Source of the DNA: Jilunia laotingensis
GTDB lineage: Bacteria; Bacteroidota; Bacteroidia; Bacteroidales; Bacteroidaceae
DNA: 64,000 nucleotides
Direction of reading: 5' to 3'
Assembly: GCF_014385165.1 (NCBI RefSeq)
Contig: NZ_JACRTF010000001.1
Span: forward strand, 4,588,001 to 4,652,000
A model generated the notes under the pieces. It saw only the letters and a list, made by a program, of their open reading frames with translations, was not told the origin of the DNA and did no database searches. The position numbers and the translations under genes were made by a program. Positions within the stretch are counted from its first letter, which is position 1; every line of letters begins with the position of its first letter. Shown piece by piece: positions 1 to 8,661 of the stretch.

Positions 1-56
1 ATGTGTTTTTGGAGGACAAAATTACCGAAAAAATCCAATAAGACATGTTTTTTCAC

Positions 57-64
57 TAATTTTG
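57..64 (+). promoter_or_regulatory. Possible -7 box for the TonB receptor gene
   Basis: TAATTTTG matches the Bacteroides -7 consensus TAnnTTTG and lies 30 bases before the start codon at 95. No clear TTTG -33 box is seen at the right distance, so this is a weak call. Confidence 0.35.
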
Positions 65-94
65 CACATCTATTCATTACAGTAAAACCAACTC

Positions 95-2470
95 ATGAAA
101 GAACTGTTAGCATTCGCAATGCTTGTCATCTGTATATTCACTTCGGTGACAGCACAACCTACCCATCAGATAAAAGGTGTGGTTATTGATAAAAGCACCC
201 GCCAACCATTGGAATTCATCAATGTACTGATCATTGGGACAGATCGAGGAAGCGTCACAGACTCCGTGGGACATTTCATTATCGATGACATTCCACCCGG
301 TATTTACCGCCTACAGGCATCTGCCATAGGCTATAAGACAACGATTACTTCCGAATACATCCTCTCCACAAAAAATCTAAATGTAGATATTGAAATGGAA
401 GAAAACTCCACCGAGTTACAAGGAGTCACCATAACAGCCTCTCCTTTCCGGCGCGACCTGGAAAGTCCTGTCGGGTTACGTATCATCGGTGTACAGGAAA
501 TAGAGAAAAGTCCCGGAGCAAATAGAGACATCTCCCGAGTTGTCCAGTCTTATCCGGGTGTTGCCTTCTCACCTGCAGGTTACCGCAACGACCTTATCGT
601 AAGAGGAGGGTCTCCTTCCGAAAACCGTTTCTATCTGGATGGAGTAGAGATACCGAATATCAATCATTTCAGTACACAGGGGGCATCAGGAGGGCCGGTA
701 GGCATTATCAATGCCGACTTTATCCGGGAAGTAAACTTCTATACGGGTGCTTTTCCTGCCGATCGGGGCAACTCGCTAAGTTCCGTACTCGACTTCAAAT
801 TGCGTGACGGCGACATGGAAAGAAATTCATTGAAAGCTACACTCGGTGCTTCGGAAGTATCACTCGCATCCAACGGGCACTTAGGGAGAAAAACATCCTA
901 TCTGGTATCTGTACGTCAGTCCTACCTGCAATTCCTGTTCGACATGTTAGGACTTCCGTTCCTGCCAACCTTTACCGATGCCCAATTCAAACTGAAAACC
1001 CGGTTCAACGAACGAAACGAATTGACCGTACTGGGACTCACCGGAATCAACAACATGCGCCTCAACACCAAACTGGAAGGTGAGAAAGCAGAGTATATCC
1101 TGAGTTATCTCCCTAAAATTCAGCAGGAAACCTTTACATTGGGAGCCGTATATCGTCATTATGCCGATGCGCATGTACAGACCGCTGTCATCAGCCATAG
1201 CTATCTAAACAACCGGAACACCAAATACTTGCATAATGACGAATCTACAGAAGAGAATCTGATGCTTCGGTTGCGCTCTGTCGAACAGGAAACAAAATTG
1301 CGACTGGAAAACAGTTCAACTTTCGGAGCTTGGAGAGTAAACCTCGGATTCAATCTTGATTACAGCCAATACACCAATACCAGTCTCCAAAGGGTGTATA
1401 TACAACAAGCGAACACATTCGACTACCGCACAGCGTTGGGGTTATTACGGTGGGGCATCTTCGGTACCATGAGCTATGCATCGCCTGATGAAAAGTTTAC
1501 AGCATCGTTGGGGGTACGGGCCGATGCCAACAATTATTCTTCTCGGATGAACAAGCTCTCCGAACAATTATCACCCCGTCTGTCCCTATCCTACCGACTC
1601 ATCGAAGGACTTTATGCCAGTGGTAGTGCAGGATTATACTACCAACTGCCACCTTACACCGGACTGGGCTTTAAAAACAATGATGGCGAACTGGTGAACA
1701 AGCAGTTACGCTATATGAGTGTCAGCCAGGGAAGTATCGGACTAAGCTGGAGGAAGAGCAGCACTTTCGAACTTTCCGCGGAAGGATTCTATAAAGAATA
1801 CGACCGCATTCCCTATTCCATCGTAGATGGCATCCCGTTAGCGTGTAAAGGAAACGATTATGGCGTGATAGGAAATGAAGAACTTACCTCCACGGCACAG
1901 GGACGTTCGTATGGTATAGAAGTGTTATTGAGATGGCTCATTGCCAAAAAGCTAAATCTGGCGTCCTCCTTCACACTCTTCAAAAGCGAATACAGGAAAG
2001 ACAAAAGAAGTGAATACATCGCCTCGGCATGGGACAACAAGTATATATTCAATTTAAGCGGCACCTATAATTTCCCTCACCATTGGAGTTTCGGGATGAA
2101 AGTCAGTTGTATCGGTGGCGCACCTTATACACCTTACGATGTGGAAAAATCTTCTTTGGTCAATGCTTGGAATGCACAGGGCAGACCTTACTATGACTAT
2201 AGTAAATACAATACCGGCCGGCTTCCGGCTTTCGGGCAGATAGATGTGCGGGTAGACAAAACATTCTATATCAAGCGTTACATGCTGGGATTCTATATTG
2301 ACTTGCAAAATGTGACAAAAAGCACTTTCAAACAACCGGATATCCTGATGAGTACCGGAGAAATTGAAAATCCGACCGCCCCTCAAGCTCAACAACGCTA
2401 CAAGATGAAGTATATCGAACAAAAAAGCGGTACGCTGATGCCGACACTCGGCATTACTTTCGAATACTAA
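95..2470 (+). CDS. TonB-dependent outer-membrane receptor with carboxypeptidase-like N-domain
   Basis: A 791-residue outer-membrane receptor. A signal peptide (about residues 1-20, ending TSVTAQ) is followed by a CarboxypepD_reg-like domain (about 25-110; KGVVIDKSTRQPLEFINV is typical), then a TonB plug (about 125-235, with DLIVRGGSPSENRFYLDGVEIP) and a beta-barrel ending in an aromatic residue (TFEY). It should import a small ligand across the outer membrane using TonB energy. It lacks a SusD partner and the SusC-specific length, so it is a plain receptor and not part of a glycan pair. Ligand unknown. The next gene starts 48 bases downstream on the same strand. Confidence 0.9.
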   Translation: MKELLAFAMLVICIFTSVTAQPTHQIKGVVIDKSTRQPLEFINVLIIGTDRGSVTDSVGHFIIDDIPPGIYRLQASAIGYKTTITSEYILSTKNLNVDIEMEENSTELQGVTITASPFRRDLESPVGLRIIGVQEIEKSPGANRDISRVVQSYPGVAFSPAGYRNDLIVRGGSPSENRFYLDGVEIPNINHFSTQGASGGPVGIINADFIREVNFYTGAFPADRGNSLSSVLDFKLRDGDMERNSLKATLGASEVSLASNGHLGRKTSYLVSVRQSYLQFLFDMLGLPFLPTFTDAQFKLKTRFNERNELTVLGLTGINNMRLNTKLEGEKAEYILSYLPKIQQETFTLGAVYRHYADAHVQTAVISHSYLNNRNTKYLHNDESTEENLMLRLRSVEQETKLRLENSSTFGAWRVNLGFNLDYSQYTNTSLQRVYIQQANTFDYRTALGLLRWGIFGTMSYASPDEKFTASLGVRADANNYSSRMNKLSEQLSPRLSLSYRLIEGLYASGSAGLYYQLPPYTGLGFKNNDGELVNKQLRYMSVSQGSIGLSWRKSSTFELSAEGFYKEYDRIPYSIVDGIPLACKGNDYGVIGNEELTSTAQGRSYGIEVLLRWLIAKKLNLASSFTLFKSEYRKDKRSEYIASAWDNKYIFNLSGTYNFPHHWSFGMKVSCIGGAPYTPYDVEKSSLVNAWNAQGRPYYDYSKYNTGRLPAFGQIDVRVDKTFYIKRYMLGFYIDLQNVTKSTFKQPDILMSTGEIENPTAPQAQQRYKMKYIEQKSGTLMPTLGITFEY

Positions 2471-2518
2471 CGCATAAGAAACAACATTGATATAATAATT
2501 TATAAACTAAAAGCAATT

Positions 2519-3313
2519 ATGAGAAAAAGAGTTATTTTGATGATGGCACTTATGTGCGGACTAAGTACCACAGCATCCGCACAATTTAAAATCGGTGGTA
2601 AGAAAATCAATGTGGGTAAAGTAGTGCAGGCAGGAGCCGATGCAGCAAAAGCCATCACACTGTCCGATGCCGATGTAGCAGCCATGAGTAAAGAGTACAT
2701 GCAATGGATGGACCAACACAACCCACTGACAGCACCCGACAGCGAATACGGCAAACGCCTTGAGAAACTGACCGGAAATATCAAAGAAGTAGATGGGCTG
2801 AAAGTAAACTTCGGAGTTTATGAAGTGATTGATGTAAACGCTTTTGCTTGTGGAGACGGTAGTGTACGCATTTGTGCAGGTCTTATGGATCTGATGACAG
2901 ATGATGAAGTAATGTCTGTAATAGGTCATGAAATCGGGCATGTCATTCACACAGATTCCAAAGATGCGATGAAAAGTGCCTACCTCCGTTCTGCAGCAAA
3001 GAATGCAGCGGGTGCTGCAAATGAAACGGTAGCCAAATTAACGGATTCCGATCTCGGTGCTTTGGCCGAATCCCTTGCCGGAGCCCAATTCTCACAAAAG
3101 CAAGAGAATGAAGCCGATGATTATGGTTTCGAATTCTGCATTAAAAACAATATCGACCCATATGCAATGTACAATGCCTTGAATAAATTGTTAAAACTAT
3201 CCGAAGATGCTCCGAAGTCATCAAAGTTCCGCCAGTTGTTCTCCTCGCATCCCGAAACGGAAAAGCGAGTAGCACGCATGAAAGCCAAAGCGGACGAATA
3301 TACAAAGAAATAA
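2519..3313 (+). CDS. M48-family zinc metalloprotease, secreted or periplasmic
   Basis: A 264-residue protein with a cleavable signal peptide (about 1-21, ending STTASA). It carries the M48 zinc site HEIGH: His137, Glu138 and His141. A downstream ENEADDYG segment (about residues 197-204) supplies the third, glutamate ligand. It resembles the soluble BepA/LoiP-type M48 proteases, which act on outer-membrane or envelope proteins, but it is short and has no TPR domain. A role in envelope quality control is inferred from the family only. Confidence 0.88.
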   Translation: MRKRVILMMALMCGLSTTASAQFKIGGKKINVGKVVQAGADAAKAITLSDADVAAMSKEYMQWMDQHNPLTAPDSEYGKRLEKLTGNIKEVDGLKVNFGVYEVIDVNAFACGDGSVRICAGLMDLMTDDEVMSVIGHEIGHVIHTDSKDAMKSAYLRSAAKNAAGAANETVAKLTDSDLGALAESLAGAQFSQKQENEADDYGFEFCIKNNIDPYAMYNALNKLLKLSEDAPKSSKFRQLFSSHPETEKRVARMKAKADEYTKK

Positions 3314-3403
3314 AAGTTAAAGATTCATTAATATAACTTTGATGTTAATATTATTCCAACAGATTGGTGTAATTTTCGGGGCAGAAACTATTCATATAAA
3401 TTT

Positions 3404-4693
3404 ATGGAATTTATAATCATTCTACTTTTACTCGTCCTTAACGGCATCTTTGCCATGTATGAAATTGCCTTAGTCTCTTCCAGCAAAGCACGTCTTGAAA
3501 CCTTGGCAAGCAAAGGGAACAAGTCAGCACGCGGAGTACTTAGACAATTGGAAGAACCTGAAAAGTTCCTTTCCACCATACAGATAGGTATTACGCTGAT
3601 TGGTATTGTATCGGGTGCCTTCGGAGGTGTTGCCATTGCCGATGATGTGACACCTCTTTTCGCCATGATTCCCGGACTGGAAGCTTATGCAAAGAATTTG
3701 GCAATGATTACTACAGTAGCTGCCATTACTTATCTTTCACTCATTATAGGTGAATTGGTTCCAAAGTCCATTGCTTTGAGTAATCCCGAACGTTATGCCA
3801 CTCTGTTGAGCCCTATCATGATATTGCTGACAAAGGTGTCCTATCCTTTTGTCTGGTTGCTTAGTATCTCCACCCGCTTGTTGAACAAACTCATTGGTCT
3901 GAAAAGCGAAGAACGGTTAATGACTCAAGAAGAACTGAAAATGATACTTCATCAAAGTTCCGAACAGGGAGTGATAGACAAAGAAGAAACAGAAATGCTG
4001 AAAGACGTTTTCCGTTTTGCTGACAAGCGTGCCAATGAACTGATGACTCACCGCCGCGACTTGGTGGTACTTCATCCTTCCGACAGTAAAGAAGAGGTTT
4101 TGCATACCATCGATGATAAACACTTCAGCAAATATCTGTTGGTGAACGAGAGTAAAGATGAAATCATCGGGGTAGTAACCGTCAAGGATATTATCCTGAT
4201 GGTAGGCTCAAACCAAGAGTTTAATTTACGAAAAATCGCACGTCCTGCCTTGTTCATTCCTGAAAGTTTATACGCAAAGAAAGTTTTAGAGCTATTCAAG
4301 AAGAACAAAAACAAGTTCGCAGTTGTTGTTAACGAGTATGGCAGTACAGAAGGTATCATAACCCTTCACGACCTTACCGAAAGCATCTTTGGAGATATCC
4401 TTGAAGAAGATGATACGGAAGAAGAAGAAATAGTCCGCAGACAAGACGGTTCGCTGTTGGTAGAAGCCTCGATGAACATCGGTGACTTTATGGAAGAAAT
4501 GGGTATCCTTTCTTACGACGATATAGATTCTGAAGACTTCACTACGTTGGGCGGATTGGCAATGTTCCTCATAGGACGCATTCCTAAAGCGGGAGATATC
4601 TTCACCTACAAGAACCTGCAATTCGAAGTAGTGGACATGGATCGTGGAAGAGTTGATAAGCTGCTTGTCATACGTAAAAATGAGAAAGAGTAA
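3404..4693 (+). CDS. CNNM/CorC-type membrane protein with CBS domains (hemolysin-family annotation)
   Basis: A 429-residue inner-membrane protein. An N-terminal DUF21/CNNM domain (about 1-190) has several hydrophobic segments, starting FIIILLLLVLNGIFAMYE. A tandem CBS pair follows (about 205-330), then a CorC_HlyC transporter-associated domain (about 345-425; DGSLLVEASMNIGDF). Family members are linked to magnesium or cobalt efflux, and the older label hemolysin is misleading. The start at 3404 fits the membrane N-terminus. No metal-responsive element is evident in the 90-base upstream gap. Confidence 0.9.
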   Translation: MEFIIILLLLVLNGIFAMYEIALVSSSKARLETLASKGNKSARGVLRQLEEPEKFLSTIQIGITLIGIVSGAFGGVAIADDVTPLFAMIPGLEAYAKNLAMITTVAAITYLSLIIGELVPKSIALSNPERYATLLSPIMILLTKVSYPFVWLLSISTRLLNKLIGLKSEERLMTQEELKMILHQSSEQGVIDKEETEMLKDVFRFADKRANELMTHRRDLVVLHPSDSKEEVLHTIDDKHFSKYLLVNESKDEIIGVVTVKDIILMVGSNQEFNLRKIARPALFIPESLYAKKVLELFKKNKNKFAVVVNEYGSTEGIITLHDLTESIFGDILEEDDTEEEEIVRRQDGSLLVEASMNIGDFMEEMGILSYDDIDSEDFTTLGGLAMFLIGRIPKAGDIFTYKNLQFEVVDMDRGRVDKLLVIRKNEKE

Positions 4694-4734
4694 TTAAGCA
4701 ACTCACTTATTATATTAACTTAAAGCACTTAGCA

Positions 4735-5211
4735 ATGAAAAAAGTAATTATGTTGGCAGCACTTGTAGCTGCACTGGCATCTTGCCAATCAAAAGCAAAC
4801 AAAGCCGCAGAAGCTGAAGCAGACAGCCTCGCTATTGAGGCATTAACACCCACTGTAGACGAAACAGCTGTTTATGAAGGTGTTCTCCCAGCTGCCGACG
4901 GCCCGGGCATACGTTACATCCTGACTCTGAACATGCAGGCGAATCCAGTGGATACTGTCTATACTTTGGACATGACTTATCTGGATGCAGACGGTAAAGG
5001 GAAAGATAAGACTTTTACTTCCAAAGGCAAGCCGCAGATGATTCAAAAGACCGTAAAGAACCAACCGAAAAAAGCTATTAAGTTGAATCCTAGTGACGGT
5101 AGTGAACCTGTATATTTCATCATAGCTAATGATACTACTTTGACCTTGACCAACGATAGTCTTCAGGAAGCTGTAAGCAATTTGAATTATGACATCATAA
5201 GAGTTAAATAA
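4735..5211 (+). CDS. NlpE-like small lipoprotein
   Basis: A 158-residue lipoprotein. The signal peptide ends in the lipobox LASC, giving a lipidated Cys at about residue 17. The remainder (about 45-155) resembles the NlpE N-terminal copper-resistance-like beta-barrel domain, with YEGVLPAADGPGIRYIL and the closing TLTNDSLQEAV segment. NlpE-like proteins sense or respond to envelope stress. The Bacteroides short forms lack the CXXC motif and C-terminal domain of E. coli NlpE, so function is uncertain. A terminator hairpin follows the stop codon. Confidence 0.75.
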   Translation: MKKVIMLAALVAALASCQSKANKAAEAEADSLAIEALTPTVDETAVYEGVLPAADGPGIRYILTLNMQANPVDTVYTLDMTYLDADGKGKDKTFTSKGKPQMIQKTVKNQPKKAIKLNPSDGSEPVYFIIANDTTLTLTNDSLQEAVSNLNYDIIRVK

Positions 5212-5233
5212 AAGGAATTTATCCCGAAGAGAT

Positions 5234-5266
5234 GGGAGTTGCTTTTAAAGCAGCTCCTATTTTTTT
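5234..5266 (+). terminator. Rho-independent terminator after the NlpE-like gene
   Basis: The arms GGAGTTGC and GCAGCTCC (one G-T pair) flank a TTTTAAA loop and are followed by a T-rich run (ATTTTTTT). It begins about 23 bases after the stop codon at 5211. Confidence 0.75.
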
Positions 5267-5438
5267 GCCTTATTTGTTATGTGACGTACTCTAAATAGCT
5301 ATATAGACAACGACTATTTTTATACCTTAATAGATTAGTATTTTAACGATATCTTAAAATAGATACTTTATGTTCAGGAAATACTTATTTTAAGGGCCAA
5401 AAGAACGTACTTTAATAACGAAGAAAATATACAATAAA

Positions 5439-5467
5439 GGCTTCATTGACTAATGATCAATGAAGCC
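5439..5467. terminator. Perfect 11-bp hairpin, likely terminator for the thioredoxin-like gene
   Basis: GGCTTCATTGA (5439-5449) pairs exactly with TCAATGAAGCC (5457-5467) around a 7-base loop. It lies 40 bases beyond the stop of the minus-strand gene and is followed on that strand by TTTATTGTATATTTT. The rest of 5272-5508 shows nothing I recognise. Confidence 0.6.
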
Positions 5468-5508
5468 ATATCATATTTAAATATTACTTTTGCAGAAAGT
5501 ACATATTA

Positions 5509-5835
5509 TCATTCATTTTTAAATTCCTTTACTGCCCTTTCTAGTCTTTCCAGGGACAATTCACCGGATTGTCTCCACAATTGTTCGCCTTTTCTTAATA
5601 ATATAAAGGTAGGTGTACTTTCTATCGTATAAAAATCAGCAAGAGCGCTTTCCTGATCCACATCCACTTCTACCACTTCAAGTGTTCCTTCCATCATCTT
5701 CTTAAACTCTTCAACAACAGGATGCATACGTTGGCAATGGGGACACCATGTTGCATAAAATTCAGCCATTACCCAATCACCTTGAGTAAGTTTCTCTTTG
5801 TTTCTCCCTTCACGAGCTTTCTTCTTTTCGTCCAT
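5509..5835 (-). CDS. Thioredoxin-like protein
   Basis: A 108-residue thioredoxin fold with the active site WCPHC in FYATWCPHCQRMHP (about residues 28-41) and the cis-proline loop STPTF (about 73-77). No signal peptide is visible, so it is probably cytoplasmic. The Cys-Pro-His-Cys motif is of the DsbA or thioredoxin-variant type rather than classical CGPC. It should reduce or exchange disulfides, but the partner is unknown. The highly charged first 15 residues are consistent with the chosen start. Confidence 0.85.
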   Translation of the reverse strand: MDEKKKAREGRNKEKLTQGDWVMAEFYATWCPHCQRMHPVVEEFKKMMEGTLEVVEVDVDQESALADFYTIESTPTFILLRKGEQLWRQSGELSLERLERAVKEFKNE

Positions 5836-5987
5836 ATTATTTTCGTCTTTAAATGAATAATTTCACTACAAACAATACGAGTCGTTAGAAGGTTTATCGA
5901 ATGTTTGAGAATAAACATAGATTAAACTGAAAGCTCAGCTTTTCGCCACTTCAACTAATTTATGATACAAATTTGTTTCTACTATAG

Positions 5988-6175
5988 AACGAACTGCTTT
6001 ATGCCGAAAAGTTTGAATCGCCTAAAGCCTTCATAAAGGCTTTAGATAAATATATAGACTACTATAACAATAAAAGAATAAAATACCGGTTAAAAGGAAA
6101 GAGTCCGGTAAAATACCGAACTCTTGCTATAATTGGATAATGTTTAACCAGTCCAACTTTTTGGGGGGCACTTCA
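5988..6175 (+). mobile_element. Truncated IS3-family element, 3' end only
   Basis: Frame 5988-6140 reads NELLYAEKFESPKAF and continues into DYYNNKRIKYRLKGKSPV before a stop at 6138. This is the characteristic C-terminus of IS3-family (IS150-like) OrfB transposases. Just after it, GTCCAACTTTTTGGGG (6151-6166) has the look of the right inverted-repeat end of such elements. An in-frame stop (5985-5987) and unrelated sequence lie upstream, so the rest of the element, including the catalytic DDE core, is gone. The relic cannot move by itself. Confidence 0.8.
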
Positions 6176-6189
6176 GGTTACTGGGGTGC

Positions 6190-6705
6190 TTATTTTATAT
6201 CCGTATTTATTTGATATACGTCATCAATAAGAACATAGTTGTAGCTTCTCAATTTGCATTGTTCCAGATTATATACGTTGGACTTAATCATGTCATCGGC
6301 AACAATGTCTGTAGACAGCCTTTTCTCTATTACACTTTCGTTTTTTGCAATGTCCGCAAAGTGCTGTCTTATATATTTTTCACTGAATATCAAACAAATG
6401 TATTTTATATTCCGCAGATAATCATCCGCAAAGTCTTTTTCCCAGCCAAACGGTATATAGCATCCTTCCACAATCAGGTTCTGTCCGTTTTCAACGCAGG
6501 TCTTTATGATTTCCCGTACAACAGGCCACAGAAAATCTGTCAGGACTGAATCCGGGCTTTCTGGCGACAGACTTGTCCGTCCGCTCCTGATAAGCCCCAT
6601 TTTCAGATGGTCTATTGACAGATAGGGATATTTGTATTTCTCCAACAGTCTTTGTGCAAGCAAGGTTTTTCCCGTATGCGTGTCACCAGCAATCAAAATA
6701 ATCAT
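6190..6705 (-). CDS. P-loop kinase-like NTPase of an accessory trio
   Basis: A 171-residue single-domain protein beginning with a Walker A loop, GDTHTGKT (Gly7 to Thr14). This is followed by a kinase-like SIDHLKMGLIRSG segment, and NLIVEGCY fits the second strand. The layout matches small nucleoside or adenylate-kinase-like and zeta-toxin/chloramphenicol-phosphotransferase-like P-loop proteins, so it probably phosphorylates a small molecule. It is the last gene of a three-gene minus-strand run (methyltransferase, GNAT, this), 38 bases after the GNAT gene. Its stop codon is only about 15 bases from the IS3 relic. Substrate unknown. Confidence 0.65.
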   Translation of the reverse strand: MIILIAGDTHTGKTLLAQRLLEKYKYPYLSIDHLKMGLIRSGRTSLSPESPDSVLTDFLWPVVREIIKTCVENGQNLIVEGCYIPFGWEKDFADDYLRNIKYICLIFSEKYIRQHFADIAKNESVIEKRLSTDIVADDMIKSNVYNLEQCKLRSYNYVLIDDVYQINTDIK

Positions 6706-6743
6706 AACTAATATAGCGAAAAATAGCCCACTATCCTATAGGG

Positions 6744-7328
6744 CTACAACTTTTCAATAAAATGAATCGGATATTTATCCCAGTATTCTTTATACATCCA
6801 GTTATCTTCTTTAGTGAAATTCAGCTGATACAACCGAAATTCAACTAAAAAGTTTTTAGGTTGCCACAATTCCTGATATGTGTAACAGTATTTCATTCCG
6901 CAAGCCCGCATTACGTTACCGCTTCTTGGGTTGTTCCTGTCATGTGTGGCAGTAATGTACGGCAATCCATCATTCTTTACCTGTTCGACAACAGCCTTGC
7001 CAGCCTCCGAAACAATGCCTTTATGCCAAAATTCTTTACGTAATCCGTAACCAAAATCGTGATGTTCCTCCATATCGACTTTGATATAGCCGATGGGATA
7101 GTTATCCTCTTTCAAACAGATTGCATACGCATATGCCTGCGGCTGTGCATATTTTGAAGCATATCGTTCTTCATAAAACTTTTTCGTTTCTTCAAGGTCC
7201 TTTATAGGATACCAGGGCAAAAATCTGTTGACTTCTTCGTCTTTGAGAATGAGGAAAAGCGCCTCTAAATCATATTCTGTAAATTTCCTCAAAATCAAGC
7301 GTCCTGTTTCAAGTGTAGGGGTGTTCAT
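6744..7328 (-). CDS. GNAT N-acetyltransferase (RimJ/RimL-like)
   Basis: A 194-residue acetyltransferase starting MNTPTLETGRLILRKF, the usual opening of RimJ/RimL-type GNAT proteins. A longer frame exists upstream, but this start lies one base after the methyltransferase stop (TAA-T-ATG), a typical translationally coupled junction. The acetyl-CoA region (YGLRKEFWHKGIVSEAGKAV, about 95-115) has the expected position, although the classic Q/RxxGxG/A is altered to WHKGIVSE. The target could be an N-terminus, a small amine or an antibiotic. It lies between a SAM methyltransferase and a P-loop kinase-like gene. Confidence 0.8.
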   Translation of the reverse strand: MNTPTLETGRLILRKFTEYDLEALFLILKDEEVNRFLPWYPIKDLEETKKFYEERYASKYAQPQAYAYAICLKEDNYPIGYIKVDMEEHHDFGYGLRKEFWHKGIVSEAGKAVVEQVKNDGLPYITATHDRNNPRSGNVMRACGMKYCYTYQELWQPKNFLVEFRLYQLNFTKEDNWMYKEYWDKYPIHFIEKL

Positions 7329-7329
7329 A

Positions 7330-8076
7330 TTATAACTTACATTCAAACAAAAACATTTCACAACAATCATTAATGGCTGTTTCCTTTTCAAAAGAGGAAT
7401 AGGTACTGATTTCCGCAAATCCGGCTTCTCTCAAATAACCTTCCATTTCACCGAACTTATAAAGATGGGTCTGGAAGTCCATATATTCACTTTTCAGCAG
7501 TCTTCCCCCATCATAAAGTTCATATATTCCCGGTGAAAACTGTATCTGTCTTTGTACATCAAAATAGTTTTTAGTCTTCAAGACCAGATCAAGGCCATTT
7601 TTCATTTTTACAGAGACAGACATTTCATAATCATCATTGTCCTGACATTTATCCGCAATAGTATCTACCGCAAAGACAAACTGTCCTGCGGGGGTTAACA
7701 TGCCTTTTATTTTCTTCAAGATCTTTTGGCAAAGAATCATATCTGTAAATAATGATACTGACCCGGAAGAAATAAATATATAGTCAAATTGTTCATCGGT
7801 CGTATATTCTGCGAAATCAGCATACTCCACATCAGCTTCAGGAGCTTTTTGTTTCAGCTTTTCAAGCATCTCAACTGAAAAATCAATCCCACGAATGTCA
7901 TATCCATGTTCCAGAAACGGGACAAGGAAGCGACCGCTTCCACACATTATTTCTAAGATTTTTTTATTTTTTCCTGCATATGAAAGGTAAAAATCCAATT
8001 CGTCTTGCGGTGCTTTATCATGCAGGATTTCATACATTTCTGTACACAGGCTACCATAGTAATTCTTTATATTCAT
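7330..8076 (-). CDS. Class I SAM-dependent methyltransferase
   Basis: A 248-residue methyltransferase beginning MNIKNYYGSLCTEMYEILHD. The extra upstream frame has no family features, so the start at 8076 is preferred. The SAM-binding motif is ILEIMCGSGRFLVPF (about 43-57), with motif II acidic residue in GIDFS (about 66-70) and DYIFISSGSVSLF as motif IV. It resembles small-molecule methyltransferases rather than DNA methylases, since it has no catalytic NPPY-type motif. First gene of a tight three-gene run. A perfect 10-bp inverted repeat lies 86 bases upstream. Confidence 0.82.
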   Translation of the reverse strand: MNIKNYYGSLCTEMYEILHDKAPQDELDFYLSYAGKNKKILEIMCGSGRFLVPFLEHGYDIRGIDFSVEMLEKLKQKAPEADVEYADFAEYTTDEQFDYIFISSGSVSLFTDMILCQKILKKIKGMLTPAGQFVFAVDTIADKCQDNDDYEMSVSVKMKNGLDLVLKTKNYFDVQRQIQFSPGIYELYDGGRLLKSEYMDFQTHLYKFGEMEGYLREAGFAEISTYSSFEKETAINDCCEMFLFECKL

Positions 8077-8161
8077 TATATTTCTTATTTTACATAAACA
8101 GCTTAATTGGCAATTTTTTATTGGGGCTATAAAATTAAACAATTGTAATGTATTCAACAAC

Positions 8162-8191
8162 AATATAGAATGAATTTGATGATTCTATATT
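8162..8191. promoter_or_regulatory. Inverted repeat upstream of the methyltransferase operon
   Basis: AATATAGAAT (8162-8171) and ATTCTATATT (8182-8191) are perfect inverted copies spaced by 10 bases, upstream of the start at 8076. The size and symmetry suit a dimeric repressor site, but no regulator is encoded nearby. Confidence 0.35.
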
Positions 8192-8292
8192 AAAAAGAAT
8201 ATTTGTTAGAATTATTTCATGCTTGCAGACCGCACAACACTTCGATAATATATTAGGAAGTCCAAAACAGGGATCAAAATTTGGGGTGTAAA

Positions 8293-8330
8293 AAGGGTGT
8301 AAATCTTGCAAATGCTTGATTTACACCCTT
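8293..8330 (-). terminator. Terminator hairpin of tRNA-Ser(UGA)
   Basis: AAGGGTGTAAATC (8293-8305) pairs perfectly with GATTTACACCCTT (8318-8330). On the minus strand the hairpin begins 6 bases after the tRNA 3' end and is followed by TTTTTACACC. Confidence 0.65.
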
Positions 8331-8335
8331 TATCG

Positions 8336-8420
8336 CGGAGAGACAGGGATTCGAACCCCGGGTACCTCGCAGTACAACGGTTTTCAAGACCGCCGCAATC
8401 GACCACTCTGCCACCTCTCC
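8336..8420 (-). tRNA. tRNA-Ser (anticodon UGA)
   Basis: The minus strand from 8420 folds as a class II tRNA. The acceptor GGAGAGG pairs with the 3' TCTCTCC (one G-T pair), with discriminator G. The anticodon loop CTTGAAA has TGA at 8386-8384, there is a long variable arm, and the T-loop is GGTTCGAATCC. CCA is not encoded. The 3' end contains GCGGAGAGACAGG (8335-8347, + strand), identical to the att core at 53799-53811. Confidence 0.95.
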
Positions 8421-8606
8421 AAAACTCCTTATCAAAGAAGAGCTTTTCGTTAAAAGCGGTGCAAAGATACGAAGAGATTTTAATACGGCAAATATTTCAC
8501 TAAAAAAGTTGATATGAAATTATACATTTCATCCCTATCAATAGGTATTTTATGCTCTTAAACATAAAATAGAGGATATTCATATTTATAATATGAAAAT
8601 TGGTTG

Positions 8607-8614
8607 TAACTTTG
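8607..8614 (+). promoter_or_regulatory. -7 box of the pfl operon
   Basis: TAACTTTG fits the Bacteroides -7 consensus TAnnTTTG. It leaves a leader of about 40 bases before the pflB start at 8662. The -33 region is only a weak match. Confidence 0.5.
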
Positions 8615-8661
8615 CGCGCTCTAAAGATGAATGGATAACTCAATGACTAACCAATTAATTT

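Noticed and set aside
8281..8305. Integrase-leader type GGGTGTA repeats near tRNA-Ser(UGA) as proof of a lost element
   Set aside because: One copy is simply the arm of the tRNA terminator hairpin, and the similarity to 53929-53949 is short; not enough to claim a former integrase.
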